From Geothrix sp. (GTDB lineage: Bacteria > Acidobacteriota > Holophagae > Holophagales > Holophagaceae): a stretch of 64,000 nt of DNA. Within the stretch, counting starts at the first letter, position 1, and each line of letters opens with the position of its first letter. Shown here piece by piece: positions 33,188 to 41,909 of the stretch. The notes under the pieces were generated by a model, which saw only the letters and a program-made list of their open reading frames with translations, did not search any database and was not told the origin of the DNA. Location of the stretch: contig JAUXSE010000016.1 of assembly GCA_030681515.1 (NCBI GenBank), positions 124,001 to 188,000 on the forward strand. Reading direction: 5' to 3'. Position numbers and translations under genes: made by a program.

Positions 33188-33583
33188 ATGAGTCAGGAAC
33201 GGCGACAGTACCAACGGATCCCGCTGGAAGCCACGCTGAGCTTCCAGGAGCTCAGCTTCCACAAAGGGGAGGCCCCGGCCACGAGCAGCTACCGGGACGT
33301 GTCCGCCGGCGGCCTCCTGGTGGATTCCCCCCGGGCCTATCCCCTGGGCACCCTGCTCAAGCTGGAGCTGCGCGTTCCGGGCTGGGGCCGTTTCCAGAAC
33401 CATTTCGGCCCGGTGCAGGACGCCGATGTCCGTCCCCTGGTGGCCCTGGGCATGGTCGTCCGCGTCGAGCAATTGGACGGGAGTGGGTATGAGCTGGGCG
33501 TCAAGTTCCAGAACGTCTACCCCGATGACCTTGAAGCCCTCGGGAAGTTCCTGGAGGCCGCCGCGCCTCCGCCCTCTCTCTGA
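33188..33583 (+). CDS. PilZ-domain protein (c-di-GMP receptor)
   Basis: A 131-residue single-domain PilZ protein. RRQYQR near residue 5 and DVSAGGLLVDSP near residue 37 are the two signature motifs for binding cyclic-di-GMP; the barrel ends in YELGVKFQNVYPDDLEALGKFL. GAGGAAG precedes ATG. It is the first gene of the chemotaxis operon, 32 bases before cheY, suggesting c-di-GMP input into motility or pilus control. Divergent from pyrR. Confidence 0.9.
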   Translation: MSQERRQYQRIPLEATLSFQELSFHKGEAPATSSYRDVSAGGLLVDSPRAYPLGTLLKLELRVPGWGRFQNHFGPVQDADVRPLVALGMVVRVEQLDGSGYELGVKFQNVYPDDLEALGKFLEAAAPPPSL

Positions 33584-33615
33584 CCCCGATTTCCCCACCT
33601 TTCCAGGAGGCCCCC

Positions 33616-33972
33616 GTGAAGATCCTCATCGTGGACGATTCCTCGACGATGCGGCGCATCATCATCAACACCCTGTCCCGCATCGGATACGCCGACGTGG
33701 TCGAGGGTGAGAACGGCAAGAGCGGGCTCGAGAAGCTCGGCCAGGGCGGGGTGGAAATGATCATCACCGACTGGAACATGCCGGAGATGGATGGCCTCGA
33801 GTTCGTGAAGACCGTGCGGGGCCAGAATCCGGCCATCCCGATCCTCATGGTGACCACCAACGCCGCCAAGGAGGACATCGTGGAAGCCCTCCAGGCCGGC
33901 GTGAACAACTACGTGGTGAAGCCGTTCACCCCGGAGACCCTCAAGGAAAAGATCGAATCCCTCCTCGGGTAG
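33616..33972 (+). CDS. cheY: CheY-type single-domain response regulator
   Basis: A 118-residue receiver domain: KILIVDDSSTMRRIIINTL with the acidic pair, phospho-acceptor Asp in MIITDWNMPEMDGLEF, VTTNAAKEDIV with the switch Thr, and Lys in NNYVVKPFTPETLKEKI. Overall it is very close to flagellar CheY. Ten bases separate it from the CheZ-like gene. Phosphorylated by the CheA encoded downstream, it would bind a motor or pilus effector. Confidence 0.95.
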   Translation: MKILIVDDSSTMRRIIINTLSRIGYADVVEGENGKSGLEKLGQGGVEMIITDWNMPEMDGLEFVKTVRGQNPAIPILMVTTNAAKEDIVEALQAGVNNYVVKPFTPETLKEKIESLLG

Positions 33973-33982
33973 GGAGCAGACC

Positions 33983-34561
33983 ATGGATCAGACCGAAATA
34001 GACGCCCTCCTCGCTGGCGGCGGCAAGTCCCCCAGGAAGCCCAAGGCGGCTGTCCCGGCGGCGCCCCCGGTACCCGCGCCGCAGGGTGAACCCCACAAAG
34101 ACGGCAGCGGCCATGTCATCTCCGAGCTGGACACCGTCACCGCCGTGACGGAGCGGGAATCCAACAAGGTCATGGATCAGCTGGACCAGATCAGCCGTCT
34201 GGTGTCGCGCCAGCAGGAGCTGATCACCGGGATCATGCGCCATGAAGGCGCCCAGTCGCCTGGGGTCCAGAAGGCCATCCACGAGGTCATGAGCGCCGGC
34301 AAGGAGATCCAGGACAAGGTCTTCGAGGCCATGGACCTCATGCAGTTCCAGGACATCACCCGCCAGAAGCTGGAGCGCATCGTCCACCACCTGCGCCAGA
34401 TCCACGACTACATCGTGGATCTCCTGGGCACCGGCCTGAAGAGCGACGCCGAACGCCCCTCCATCAGCCACACCATTGCCCAGACCGGCACCACCCCCGA
34501 TGAGAACAAGGCCCACGCGGACGCCGTGATCGAGGCCTACAAGTCCCAGAAGAAGGGGTGA
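33983..34561 (+). CDS. cheZ: CheZ-like CheY-P phosphatase with FliM-like N-terminal peptide
   Basis: A 192-residue helical protein. The first residues DQTEIDALLAGG copy the CheY-P-binding N-terminus of FliM (EIDALL). A Pro/Ala linker follows (AAVPAAPPVPAP), then a long helical hairpin with DLMQFQDITRQKLERIVHHL, where Asp and Gln of FQDxxxQ correspond to the catalytic pair of CheZ. The C-terminus (ADAVIEAYKSQKKG) is short and lacks the canonical CheY-binding helix of E. coli CheZ. Thus CheY recruitment may have moved to the N-terminus. Confidence 0.8.
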   Translation: MDQTEIDALLAGGGKSPRKPKAAVPAAPPVPAPQGEPHKDGSGHVISELDTVTAVTERESNKVMDQLDQISRLVSRQQELITGIMRHEGAQSPGVQKAIHEVMSAGKEIQDKVFEAMDLMQFQDITRQKLERIVHHLRQIHDYIVDLLGTGLKSDAERPSISHTIAQTGTTPDENKAHADAVIEAYKSQKKG

Positions 34562-34564
34562 ACC

Positions 34565-36094
34565 ATGGCCGCCGAGTCCACCCAGGCCCTTCCCGCCACG
34601 GAGCTGGTGCCCTCGGGCCAGCTGGTGACCTTCACCCTGGATGGCGTGGAGTTCGGCCTGGACATTGACCGGGTGCAGGAGATCACCCGCCGGAGCGAGG
34701 TCACGCCCGTGCCCGGCAGCCCCAGCTTCATCCTGGGCGTCATCAACCTCCGCGGCCTCATCATCCCCGTCATGGACAGCCGGGTCCGGTTCCACCTGGC
34801 GCCCCAGGAGCCCACCTCGAAGACCCGCATCATCGTGCTGCGCCTGGCCGGGGGCCCCACGGGGCTCCAGGTGGATTCCGTGGCCGAAGTGGTGCGTCTG
34901 GAGAATCACGCCGTCCGGGAGACCCCCCCGCTGGTGGCGGGAGTCCGCGCCGAGTACCTGGCCGGCATGGTCACGGTGGGCACCCGCCTGATCACCCTGA
35001 TCCACCTGGAGAAGCTGCTGGACAGCTCCGAACTGACCCGCCGCGCCGAGCTCGAGGATCTCGGCCTGGCCCGGATCCTCGGCGGATCCGGGGATACCGA
35101 AGGGGAACCCGAGGAGGACGGCCGCCCCTTCGTCACCTTCCGGATCGGGGTCGAATCCTTCGGCATCGCCCTTCACGAGGTGGAGGAGATCGTCGAGCTG
35201 CCTCCCGTGACCAAGGTGCCGGACGCCCCGGACTACGTGCTGGGGGTCATCTGCCTGCGGGACCAGGTCATGCCCCTCATTGACCTGTCGGAGATCCTGT
35301 CCATCCGGCAGGGCCAGGCCGAGCGCAAGCGCGGCATGGTGGTGCTGCTTTCCTTCGGCGCCGCCAGGATCGGCGTGGTGGTGGACGAGATCGAGGAGAT
35401 CCTGCGGGTGGGGGAGGGCCAGGTCCTGCCGCCGCCCCAGACCCTGTCCGAGTCCGAGCGCGAACACCTGGAGGGCATCCTCCTTCTGCCGGGCCGCATG
35501 GTCAGCCTCATCAACGTGCTGAAGATCATCACCGGCGACGACCAGGAGAAGATCGCCGCCATGGGCCGGGGCCTTGGCCTGCCGGAGGACCGGGCCCAGG
35601 AGATGGTGCCCAGCATCGAACTGGTCGTGTTCCGCCTCGGCCCCGAAAGCTACGGGCTGCGCCTGCGCGAGGTCCGCGAGATCATCATGGTGGGCCAGAT
35701 CACGCCGGTGCCCCGGGCGCCCCACTTCGTGGACGGCGTGCTGAACCTGCGGGGCGAGGTGATGCCCGTCGTGGACCTCCGCACCCGGTTCGGCCTGGAG
35801 CGCGTCGAGGCGACCTCCATCTCGCGCATCCTCATCACGAGCATCGGTGGGGTGTTCACGGGGCTCGTGGTGGACGCCGTGGAGGAGGTCCGCCCGGTGG
35901 ATGCGCACCGCTTCGGACCCCCGCCCGCCGTCACCGCCGTGGGCGCCAACCGCTACATCGAGAAGGTGGCCCGCCTCGACGACGGCATGATCTTCCTGCT
36001 CGAACTCAAGCAGCTTCTGACCGAGGCGGAGACCGGGCAGCTCCAGGGCCTCCAGGGGCGGCGGGGCGCGGCCAACAGGACGGGTGAGCCATGA
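34565..36094 (+). CDS. triple CheW-domain coupling protein
   Basis: A 509-residue protein made of three CheW domains in tandem: about 18-160 (QLVTFTLDGVEFGLDIDRVQEI, FILGVINLRGLIIPVMD), about 180-325 (FVTFRIGVESFGIALHEVEEI, YVLGVICLRDQVMPLID) and about 350-490 (LVVFRLGPESYGLRLREVREI, FVDGVLNLRGEVMPVVD). No receiver domain is attached, so it is not CheV. It would couple receptors with CheA, possibly bridging several receptors in an array. ATG follows the cheZ-like stop by three bases; the end overlaps cheA (ATGA). Confidence 0.93.
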   Translation: MAAESTQALPATELVPSGQLVTFTLDGVEFGLDIDRVQEITRRSEVTPVPGSPSFILGVINLRGLIIPVMDSRVRFHLAPQEPTSKTRIIVLRLAGGPTGLQVDSVAEVVRLENHAVRETPPLVAGVRAEYLAGMVTVGTRLITLIHLEKLLDSSELTRRAELEDLGLARILGGSGDTEGEPEEDGRPFVTFRIGVESFGIALHEVEEIVELPPVTKVPDAPDYVLGVICLRDQVMPLIDLSEILSIRQGQAERKRGMVVLLSFGAARIGVVVDEIEEILRVGEGQVLPPPQTLSESEREHLEGILLLPGRMVSLINVLKIITGDDQEKIAAMGRGLGLPEDRAQEMVPSIELVVFRLGPESYGLRLREVREIIMVGQITPVPRAPHFVDGVLNLRGEVMPVVDLRTRFGLERVEATSISRILITSIGGVFTGLVVDAVEEVRPVDAHRFGPPPAVTAVGANRYIEKVARLDDGMIFLLELKQLLTEAETGQLQGLQGRRGAANRTGEP

Positions 36095-38184
36095 GCGATT
36101 TCGCCCTCGACGATCCCAGCTTCTACGAGGACTTCCTCATCGAGGCGCAGGAGCATTTCGAGCAGATCGAGACCAACTTCCTGGCCCTCGAGGAAGCCCC
36201 CGGCGATCTGGATCTGCTGAACGCGATCTTCCGGAGCGTCCACACCATCAAGGGCGCGGCCGGATTCCTCGGTCTCCAGAAAGTCCTGGCGGTGGCCCAC
36301 ATGGGCGAGAACGTGCTGGATGATCTCCGCAAATCCCGCATGGAGCTCAGCGACCGGGTCATGGAACTGCTCTTCGAGACCGTGGACATGCTGAAGGTCC
36401 TGGTCGAGGACGTGCGCGTCCAGGTGAGGAAGCAGGGCGAAGCCGAGGATCCCGATCCCAGCGAACTGATCCGGAACCTCGAATCCCTCAAGAAGGGCGT
36501 TGCCGCGCCAACGGCCCTCCAGGCCATGGCTTCCACGGGGAAACTTTCCCTGCCGGCCGCCCTGGCCGGCGTGGATGAGGCGGGACGGAAGGCCGCCGAG
36601 GCGGCCCTGGCCCAGGGGAAGACCGTGCTCGGCATCCGGGTCGAGCTGGCCGGCGCCATCTACGGCACGGCCTTCAATCCCTTCTCCCTGTTCCAGGTGG
36701 TGGAACTGGTGGGCCGGATGCTGCACCGGCAGATGGTTCCGCGCGAGCCCCTCGTGGAACTCGACAGCTTCGATCCCCGGGCCTTCCACCTGGATCTGGT
36801 GATGCTCATCGAGGCCACTGAGCCCATGGAGGAGATCCGGAAGGTCTTCGGGGCCGTATCGGGCGCCAGCATCTCCTTCCATCCGCTGACCCTCGGGCCC
36901 CCTGCGGGCGAGGGCGCCCCCGCGCCCGAAGACCGCCGGAAAAGCGGACGCAGGAATTCCGACGACAAGGCCGCCTCCGACACCATCCGCGTGAGCCAGG
37001 CCAAGCTTGAGCAGTTCATGAACATCGTGGCGGAGCTGATCATCAGCAAGACCATGATCAGCCATCTCGTCGAGCGGCTCGCGCCCCAGGTCCAGGGCCA
37101 TCCCGCGGCGGCCGTGGCGAAGGAGCTGGCCCACGCGTCGGTGCATCTCGATCACGTGAGCAAGGAAATCCAGGCTTCGGTGCTGGGCATCCGCATGGTG
37201 CCCGTGAAGACCGTCTTCTCCAAGTTCCCGCGCATGTTGCGGGACCTGGCGAAGGCCAGCGGCAAGAAGATAGATCTCCAGGTGATGGGCGAGGACACCG
37301 AGATTGACAAGAGCATCATCGAGGAACTGGGCGACCCCATGGTCCACCTCATCCGGAACAGCGCGGACCACGGCATCGAGCTGCCCGACGTCCGCGTGAG
37401 GTCGGGCAAGTCCGAGGTGGGGACCGTGATCCTGCGGGCCCGTCACGAGGGCGATAGCGTGATCGTGGAGATCGAGGATGACGGCAAGGGCATTGATCCA
37501 GCCATCATCCGCGCCAAGGCCGTGGAGAAGGGGGTGCTCTCCCAGGAGCGGGCCGATGCCATGCCGGACGATGAGGTGATCGAGCTCATCTTCGCGCCCG
37601 GGTTCAGTACCGCCGCGGTGGTGACAGACATCTCCGGCCGGGGCGTGGGCATGGACGTGGTGCGCTCCAACGTGCGCAAGCTCAACGGCCGCGTGGGCGT
37701 ACGATCCACCGTGGGCAAGGGCTCCATCTTCACCATCAAGCTGCCGCTGACGCTGGCCATCATTGACGCCCTGCTGGTGAAGAGCGGCGGGCAGGTCTTC
37801 GCCCTCCCCGGCACGGCCGTGGAGGAGACCCTGATCGTGCCGCCGGAGAGCGTCTCCCACCTCACCAGCCGCCAGGCCATCAATCTGCGGGGGGAAGTCC
37901 TGGGCGTGTGCCGGCTCAAGCACCTCCTGAAATCGGCGGCCCCCGTGAACGCGGCCGATGAGGTGGATGGCCTTTCCGTGGTGGTGGTGTCCGCCGCCGG
38001 ACGGCGCATGGGCATCATCGTGGACGCCTTCGTCCGCCGCCAGGAAGTGGTCATCAAGCCCCTGGCGCCCTACCTCGCCAGCCTGCCCGGCATCAGCGGC
38101 GCATCCATCATGGGAGACGGCGGCGTCGTGTTGATCCTGGATCCCGCCGAGCTGCTGCAGCTCGCCGTCCAGGAGGCCGTGTGA
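36091..38184 (+). CDS. cheA: chemotaxis histidine kinase CheA
   Basis: A 697-residue kinase. P1 domain with phosphorylatable His51 in SVHTIKGAAGF; a P2-like middle region about 180-285 (FHLDLVMLIEATEPMEEIRKVFG); P3 dimerisation (SDTIRVSQAKLEQFMNIVAELII); P4 ATPase with HLIRNSADHGIE, DDGKGIDP and GFSTAAVVTDISGRGVGMDVV; C-terminal P5 CheW-like domain (LLVKSGGQVFALPGTAV ... GVVLILDPAELLQLA). All catalytic motifs are intact. Overlaps its neighbours by four bases on both sides, so the signalling genes are tightly coupled. Confidence 0.96.
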   Translation: MSDFALDDPSFYEDFLIEAQEHFEQIETNFLALEEAPGDLDLLNAIFRSVHTIKGAAGFLGLQKVLAVAHMGENVLDDLRKSRMELSDRVMELLFETVDMLKVLVEDVRVQVRKQGEAEDPDPSELIRNLESLKKGVAAPTALQAMASTGKLSLPAALAGVDEAGRKAAEAALAQGKTVLGIRVELAGAIYGTAFNPFSLFQVVELVGRMLHRQMVPREPLVELDSFDPRAFHLDLVMLIEATEPMEEIRKVFGAVSGASISFHPLTLGPPAGEGAPAPEDRRKSGRRNSDDKAASDTIRVSQAKLEQFMNIVAELIISKTMISHLVERLAPQVQGHPAAAVAKELAHASVHLDHVSKEIQASVLGIRMVPVKTVFSKFPRMLRDLAKASGKKIDLQVMGEDTEIDKSIIEELGDPMVHLIRNSADHGIELPDVRVRSGKSEVGTVILRARHEGDSVIVEIEDDGKGIDPAIIRAKAVEKGVLSQERADAMPDDEVIELIFAPGFSTAAVVTDISGRGVGMDVVRSNVRKLNGRVGVRSTVGKGSIFTIKLPLTLAIIDALLVKSGGQVFALPGTAVEETLIVPPESVSHLTSRQAINLRGEVLGVCRLKHLLKSAAPVNAADEVDGLSVVVVSAAGRRMGIIVDAFVRRQEVVIKPLAPYLASLPGISGASIMGDGGVVLILDPAELLQLAVQEAV

Positions 38185-39122
38185 GCCTTGGGACCGCGCC
38201 CACGCCCTCAACCCAGGCGCGGGACCGCGCCGCGGGCCGGGAGTCCGTCCAGCACCGGTTCATGACCTTCTTCCTGGACGGACGGCCCTATGGGCTTCCG
38301 CTCCGCCATGTGGCGGAAATCACGCCGCTCCGGGAACTGAACCGGCTGCCCCACATGCCCCGGGCGGTGGAGGGCGTCCTGGATCTCCGGGGCCGCGTGG
38401 TCCCCGTGGTGAACCTGCGGGCGCGCATGTCCCTGCCTCCCCTGGAGGGGGCCGTGAAGGGCACCATCCTGGTCCTGGATCTGGCGGGGACGGCCACGGG
38501 TCTCCTGGTGGACGCGGTGGACGCGGTCCTGAGCGTTCCAGAGGAGAACCTGGTCCCCGCCAGCCCCTTGCTGGCGGGCCTGGATGGCGCCTGGGTCGAA
38601 GGCTTCATCGTCCAGGGCGAGCGGGTGATCACCCTGCTGGACGCCGCCCTGGTGGCCAGTCCCGGGGGACGGCGCACCCAGGGCAAGGCCATCCTGGCGA
38701 ACCTCAGCCTGGAGGAGCGCCTCGACGACGGCCTGCGCCGGCTCATAGACATGGCGCCCCCCAAGCGGCAGGGGGAACACCGGGTGATGCCCCAGATCGA
38801 ATCCTCCATTTCGTATACCGAGCGGGAGATGGGCAAGGTGCTGGAGCGGGTGGAAGCCATGCTGGCGAGTGCCGACAGGGCCTTCCAGGGCCTCGGGTAC
38901 CTCAAGCAGGAGGCCGGGCTCGGCAAGCTCAAGGGCCACGAGCGCGATATCGCGGATCTGGAGCGCATGAACCAGGAGATGCAGGACACGGTCTTCGCCC
39001 TCATCCAGCAGATGCAGTTCCAGGACATCGCCAGGCAGAAGCTGGAGCGGGTGCTGGCCCATCTCCGGGGCATGCAAGTGGCCATCAGCGGCAAGCTGCG
39101 GACGGAGCGGAAGACCGACTAG
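38181..39122 (+). CDS. CheW domain fused to a CheZ-like helical phosphatase domain
   Basis: A 313-residue protein from GTG overlapping the cheA stop. Residues about 28-165 are a CheW domain (FMTFFLDGRPYGLPLRHVAEI, VLDLRGRVVPVVNLRARM, GLLVDAVDAVLSVPEENL). Residues about 205-305 form a long helical hairpin with TVFALIQQMQFQDIARQKLERVLAHL, almost identical to the FQDxxxQ catalytic region of the CheZ-like protein three genes upstream. The fusion would place a CheY-P phosphatase directly at the receptor-kinase array, as the short CheA isoform does for CheZ in enterics. Whether it is active is not shown. Confidence 0.85.
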   Translation: MSLGTAPTPSTQARDRAAGRESVQHRFMTFFLDGRPYGLPLRHVAEITPLRELNRLPHMPRAVEGVLDLRGRVVPVVNLRARMSLPPLEGAVKGTILVLDLAGTATGLLVDAVDAVLSVPEENLVPASPLLAGLDGAWVEGFIVQGERVITLLDAALVASPGGRRTQGKAILANLSLEERLDDGLRRLIDMAPPKRQGEHRVMPQIESSISYTEREMGKVLERVEAMLASADRAFQGLGYLKQEAGLGKLKGHERDIADLERMNQEMQDTVFALIQQMQFQDIARQKLERVLAHLRGMQVAISGKLRTERKTD

Positions 39123-39179
39123 CCCCTGGAGCCGACCTCGATCAGCGGGCACAATGGGGGATTCGGCCCAGGAGCCCCC

Positions 39180-40481
39180 GTGATCAGCCAGCCATTCACC
39201 GAAGTCCGATTCCTCGCCGGCCAGGTCGGCGGGACCGTCCGGCTGCGGGGCTGGGTCCGCAATGCGCGCACCAGCAAGACCCGCTTCATCGAGCTGCGGG
39301 ACGGCTCGGGCTTCGTCCAGTGCGTGGTGGGCGCCGCCGAGGCCGATCCTGCGAGCTATGAGCTGGCCGGGAAGCTTACTCAGGAAGCCGCCATCTCGGT
39401 GCTGGGGATCGTGCAGCAGCACCCCAAGACCGGCGAGCCGGAACTGCTGGTGAAGTCCCTGGAGCTCATCGGCGGTAGTACGGACTTCCCCATCACGCCC
39501 AAGGAGCACGGCACCGAGTTTCTCATGGAGAACCGCCATCTGTGGCTGCGCAGCAAGCGCCAGTGGGCCATCCTGCGCATCCGCCACACCCTGGTGAAGG
39601 GCATCCGCGACTTCTTCGACGAGGACGGCTTCACCCTGCTGGATGCCCCCATCCTCACCCCTAGCGCCTGCGAAGGCACCAGCACGCTGTTCAGCACGGA
39701 CTACTTCCACGAAGGCACGGCCTTCCTCAGCCAATCCGGCCAGCTCTACCAGGAGCCGGGCATCGCGGCCTTCGGCAAGGTCTACTGCTTCGGTCCCACC
39801 TTCCGCGCCGAGAAGAGCAAGACCCGCCGCCACCTCACGGAGTTCTGGATGGTGGAGCCGGAAGTGGCCTTCGCCCACCTGGACGATGTGATGATCCTGG
39901 GCGAACGCATGACCAAGTTCCTCATCCAGCGGGTGCTCGAAGGCCGCCAGGAGGAGCTGAAGATCCTCGAGCGCGATACCGCGCCCCTGGAAACCGCCCT
40001 GAACACCACCTTCGACCGCATGACCTACACCGAGGCCGTGGAGAAGCTGAAGACCCTGGGCAGCGACATCCAGTGGGGCGAGGACTTCGGCAACGATGAC
40101 GAAACCATCCTCATGAACGCCACGGACCGCCCCCTCTGGGTGCACCGCTTCCCCAAGGCCTTCAAGGCCTTCTACATGGAACCGGACCCCGTGGATTCAC
40201 GCCTGGCCCTGGGCGCCGACCTGCTGGCCCCCGAAGGCTACGGCGAAGTCATCGGCGGCGGCGAGCGCGCCAGCGACCTGCAGTACCTCCTCGACCAGAT
40301 CCAGCACCACCAGCTCACCCGCGCCGACTACGAGTGGTACCTGGACGTCCGCAAGTACGGCAGCGTCCCCCACGCCGGCTTCGGCATGGGCCTAGAGCGA
40401 GCCGTGGCGTGGATCTGCAGGCTGCCGCATGTACGGGAGACCATCCCGTATCCGCGGATGATGGGGACATTACGGCCCTGA
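39180..40481 (+). CDS. asnS: asparaginyl-tRNA synthetase
   Basis: A 433-residue class II synthetase: OB-fold [28 protein letters not shown] at the front; motif 2 region [28 protein letters not shown]; motif 3 [28 protein letters not shown]. The absence of the long AspRS insertion and the GPTFRAE...HLTEFWMVE pattern identify AsnRS. GTG start with AGGAG upstream. The gene directly precedes the low-GC cassette. Confidence 0.95.
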   Translation: MISQPFTEVRFLAGQVGGTVRLRGWVRNARTSKTRFIELRDGSGFVQCVVGAAEADPASYELAGKLTQEAAISVLGIVQQHPKTGEPELLVKSLELIGGSTDFPITPKEHGTEFLMENRHLWLRSKRQWAILRIRHTLVKGIRDFFDEDGFTLLDAPILTPSACEGTSTLFSTDYFHEGTAFLSQSGQLYQEPGIAAFGKVYCFGPTFRAEKSKTRRHLTEFWMVEPEVAFAHLDDVMILGERMTKFLIQRVLEGRQEELKILERDTAPLETALNTTFDRMTYTEAVEKLKTLGSDIQWGEDFGNDDETILMNATDRPLWVHRFPKAFKAFYMEPDPVDSRLALGADLLAPEGYGEVIGGGERASDLQYLLDQIQHHQLTRADYEWYLDVRKYGSVPHAGFGMGLERAVAWICRLPHVRETIPYPRMMGTLRP

Positions 40482-40608
40482 CCAGCCTGGTTCCAATGCG
40501 CGCGAGCTGCGCCCGCGCGATAGCGAAAATCGCGATCATCGCCTCGTTTTTCTCTGCGAACGCTAGCCTCCTCTTGGAAATGGTCAGAACTGGGAGCATT
40601 CTTTCTGC

Positions 40609-41058
40609 ATGTCCTCCCCACTCACTCAAATTGAGGCCGATGGCCTGATCCAGCTCTCCAAGATCCCAGCCAACTCGAGGGCTGAGATGTATCCCAGCGG
40701 AGGGGACAGCCTACGGGTGATCCTTCATTCCATGAACCGGAAAGAGGCATTCCTAGTCGAGATCACCAGAGGGCGGATAGACATGGCCAAAGTGAATCAC
40801 CAACTTGTCGGCCGCCAGATCGTGCCTCTACTGAGGCTAGATATTGGTGTGACAGCCAAACACAAGAACCCTGATGACGTTTGGATTATTGGCCCTCACT
40901 TGCATGAATACCGTGAAGGCTACGAACTGAAGTGGGCCACCACGTTACCATTCGCTGGTTTTGACCCTGGTGATGATCTGATCACTCACCTCAACAAATT
41001 TTTCGCCTTTTGCAACGTGACTCCGTTGCCACCTGTATCTATGGGACTCTTCTCATGA
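40609..41058 (+). CDS. uncharacterised cassette protein, partner of DUF1828 protein
   Basis: A 149-residue soluble protein, MSSPLTQIEADGLIQLSKI..., with central KEAFLVEITRGRIDMAKVNHQLVGRQIVPLLRLDIG and a C-terminal half carrying WIIGPHLHEYREGYELKWATTLP. The pattern ITRGRIDxxKVxxQ and PHxHxYREG fits the small DUF6978-like proteins that accompany DUF1828 genes in phage-related and accessory regions; I am not certain of that name. Its stop overlaps the next start (ATGA), so the pair works as a unit. Function is unknown. Confidence 0.7.
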   Translation: MSSPLTQIEADGLIQLSKIPANSRAEMYPSGGDSLRVILHSMNRKEAFLVEITRGRIDMAKVNHQLVGRQIVPLLRLDIGVTAKHKNPDDVWIIGPHLHEYREGYELKWATTLPFAGFDPGDDLITHLNKFFAFCNVTPLPPVSMGLFS

Positions 41059-41822
41059 TGCAAGAAATGCAAGCCCTGCTGGATCGTTATTGGGTTTGGC
41101 TTCGAGATCAGACTTCTCTCCGTCAACTCGATGGAGAGTGGATTGAGATCAATACCCCATTTCTCGATCGGCACAACGACGGACTTCAAATCTATGCCCG
41201 GCATGAGGGCGATGACCTACTCATGACGGATGATGGGTACATTCTCCGCGACCTTGAGGCCAGTGGATGCAAACTCGATTTACCCCGTCGGCAAGCTCTC
41301 ATTCAACTCACCCTCCGGGGGTTCGGTGTTCAGCTTGCCGAAGATCGCCTTGAGATCCGAGCGAGACCTGAGAACTTCGCCCAAAGAAAACACAATCTGA
41401 TTCAGGCAATGCTGGGTGTGAATGATCTTTTCTATCTCAGCAAAGCGAGTATCCGTGGTCTTTTCCTTGAAGATGTTCAGGCTTGGATGGACCAGAATGA
41501 TGTTCGGTATTCACCGAATGTGCAACTCCTCGGAAAGAGTGGGTTATCACACTCCTTCCATTTTCTGATCAATAAATCAAGGCAACAACCGGAGCGTATT
41601 ATCCGAGCAATCAATGCGCCCGATAGAAGCAGTGCGGAATCATTTGCCTTTGCCTGGATCGATACCCGGGAAGCAAGGGCCCAAGAGGCCAAAGCCTTCG
41701 CCGTCGTGAATGATCTCGACCATTCTGTTCCTAGCGCATTCCTCGATACCTTGAGGAGTTATGAAATCGAGCCCCTACTCTGGGGGCAACGTGATTCATT
41801 CAGGGACAGGTTGGCATCTTAG
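41055..41822 (+). CDS. DUF1828/DUF1829 domain protein
   Basis: A 255-residue protein starting MMQEMQALLDRYWVWLRD. The N-terminal DUF1828 part has EINTPFLDRHNDGLQIYARHEGDDLLMTDDGYILRDLEASGC; the C-terminal DUF1829 part contains FHFLINKSRQQPERIIRAIN and FAFAWIDTREARAQEAKAFAVVNDLD. The start was chosen at the ATG overlapping the upstream TGA. Such genes occur sporadically in prophage, ICE and defence-rich regions, and their biochemical role is unproven. Codon usage is AT-richer than the surroundings. Confidence 0.82.
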   Translation: MMQEMQALLDRYWVWLRDQTSLRQLDGEWIEINTPFLDRHNDGLQIYARHEGDDLLMTDDGYILRDLEASGCKLDLPRRQALIQLTLRGFGVQLAEDRLEIRARPENFAQRKHNLIQAMLGVNDLFYLSKASIRGLFLEDVQAWMDQNDVRYSPNVQLLGKSGLSHSFHFLINKSRQQPERIIRAINAPDRSSAESFAFAWIDTREARAQEAKAFAVVNDLDHSVPSAFLDTLRSYEIEPLLWGQRDSFRDRLAS

Positions 41823-41909
41823 CTCTGATTCCTTCTCCTCTGCATCCTTCCATAACGTTCCGCGCGGGCGGCGCCCGCGCCAACGAAAATCGCGCAGCGA
41901 TTTTCGCCC

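Larger units (their letters stand above)
40499..41896. mobile_element. putative acquired two-gene cassette between direct repeats
   Basis: Imperfect direct repeats flank two low-GC genes. The left copy is GCGCCCGCGC-GATAG-CGAAAATCGCG (40509-40534) and the right copy GCGCCCGCGC-CAA-CGAAAATCGCG (41871-41894); each is preceded by another CGCGCG-rich block. Within the copies are hairpins (GCGCGGGCGGCGCCCGCGC, CGAAAATCGCGCAGCGATTTTCG). Between them the GC content falls to roughly 50%. No integrase or transposase is present. Confidence 0.5.

Noticed and set aside
40609-41822. Defined toxin-antitoxin system
   Set aside because: Overlapping small and larger genes suggest a pair, but neither carries a recognised toxin or antitoxin fold, so the claim is kept as a hypothesis only.
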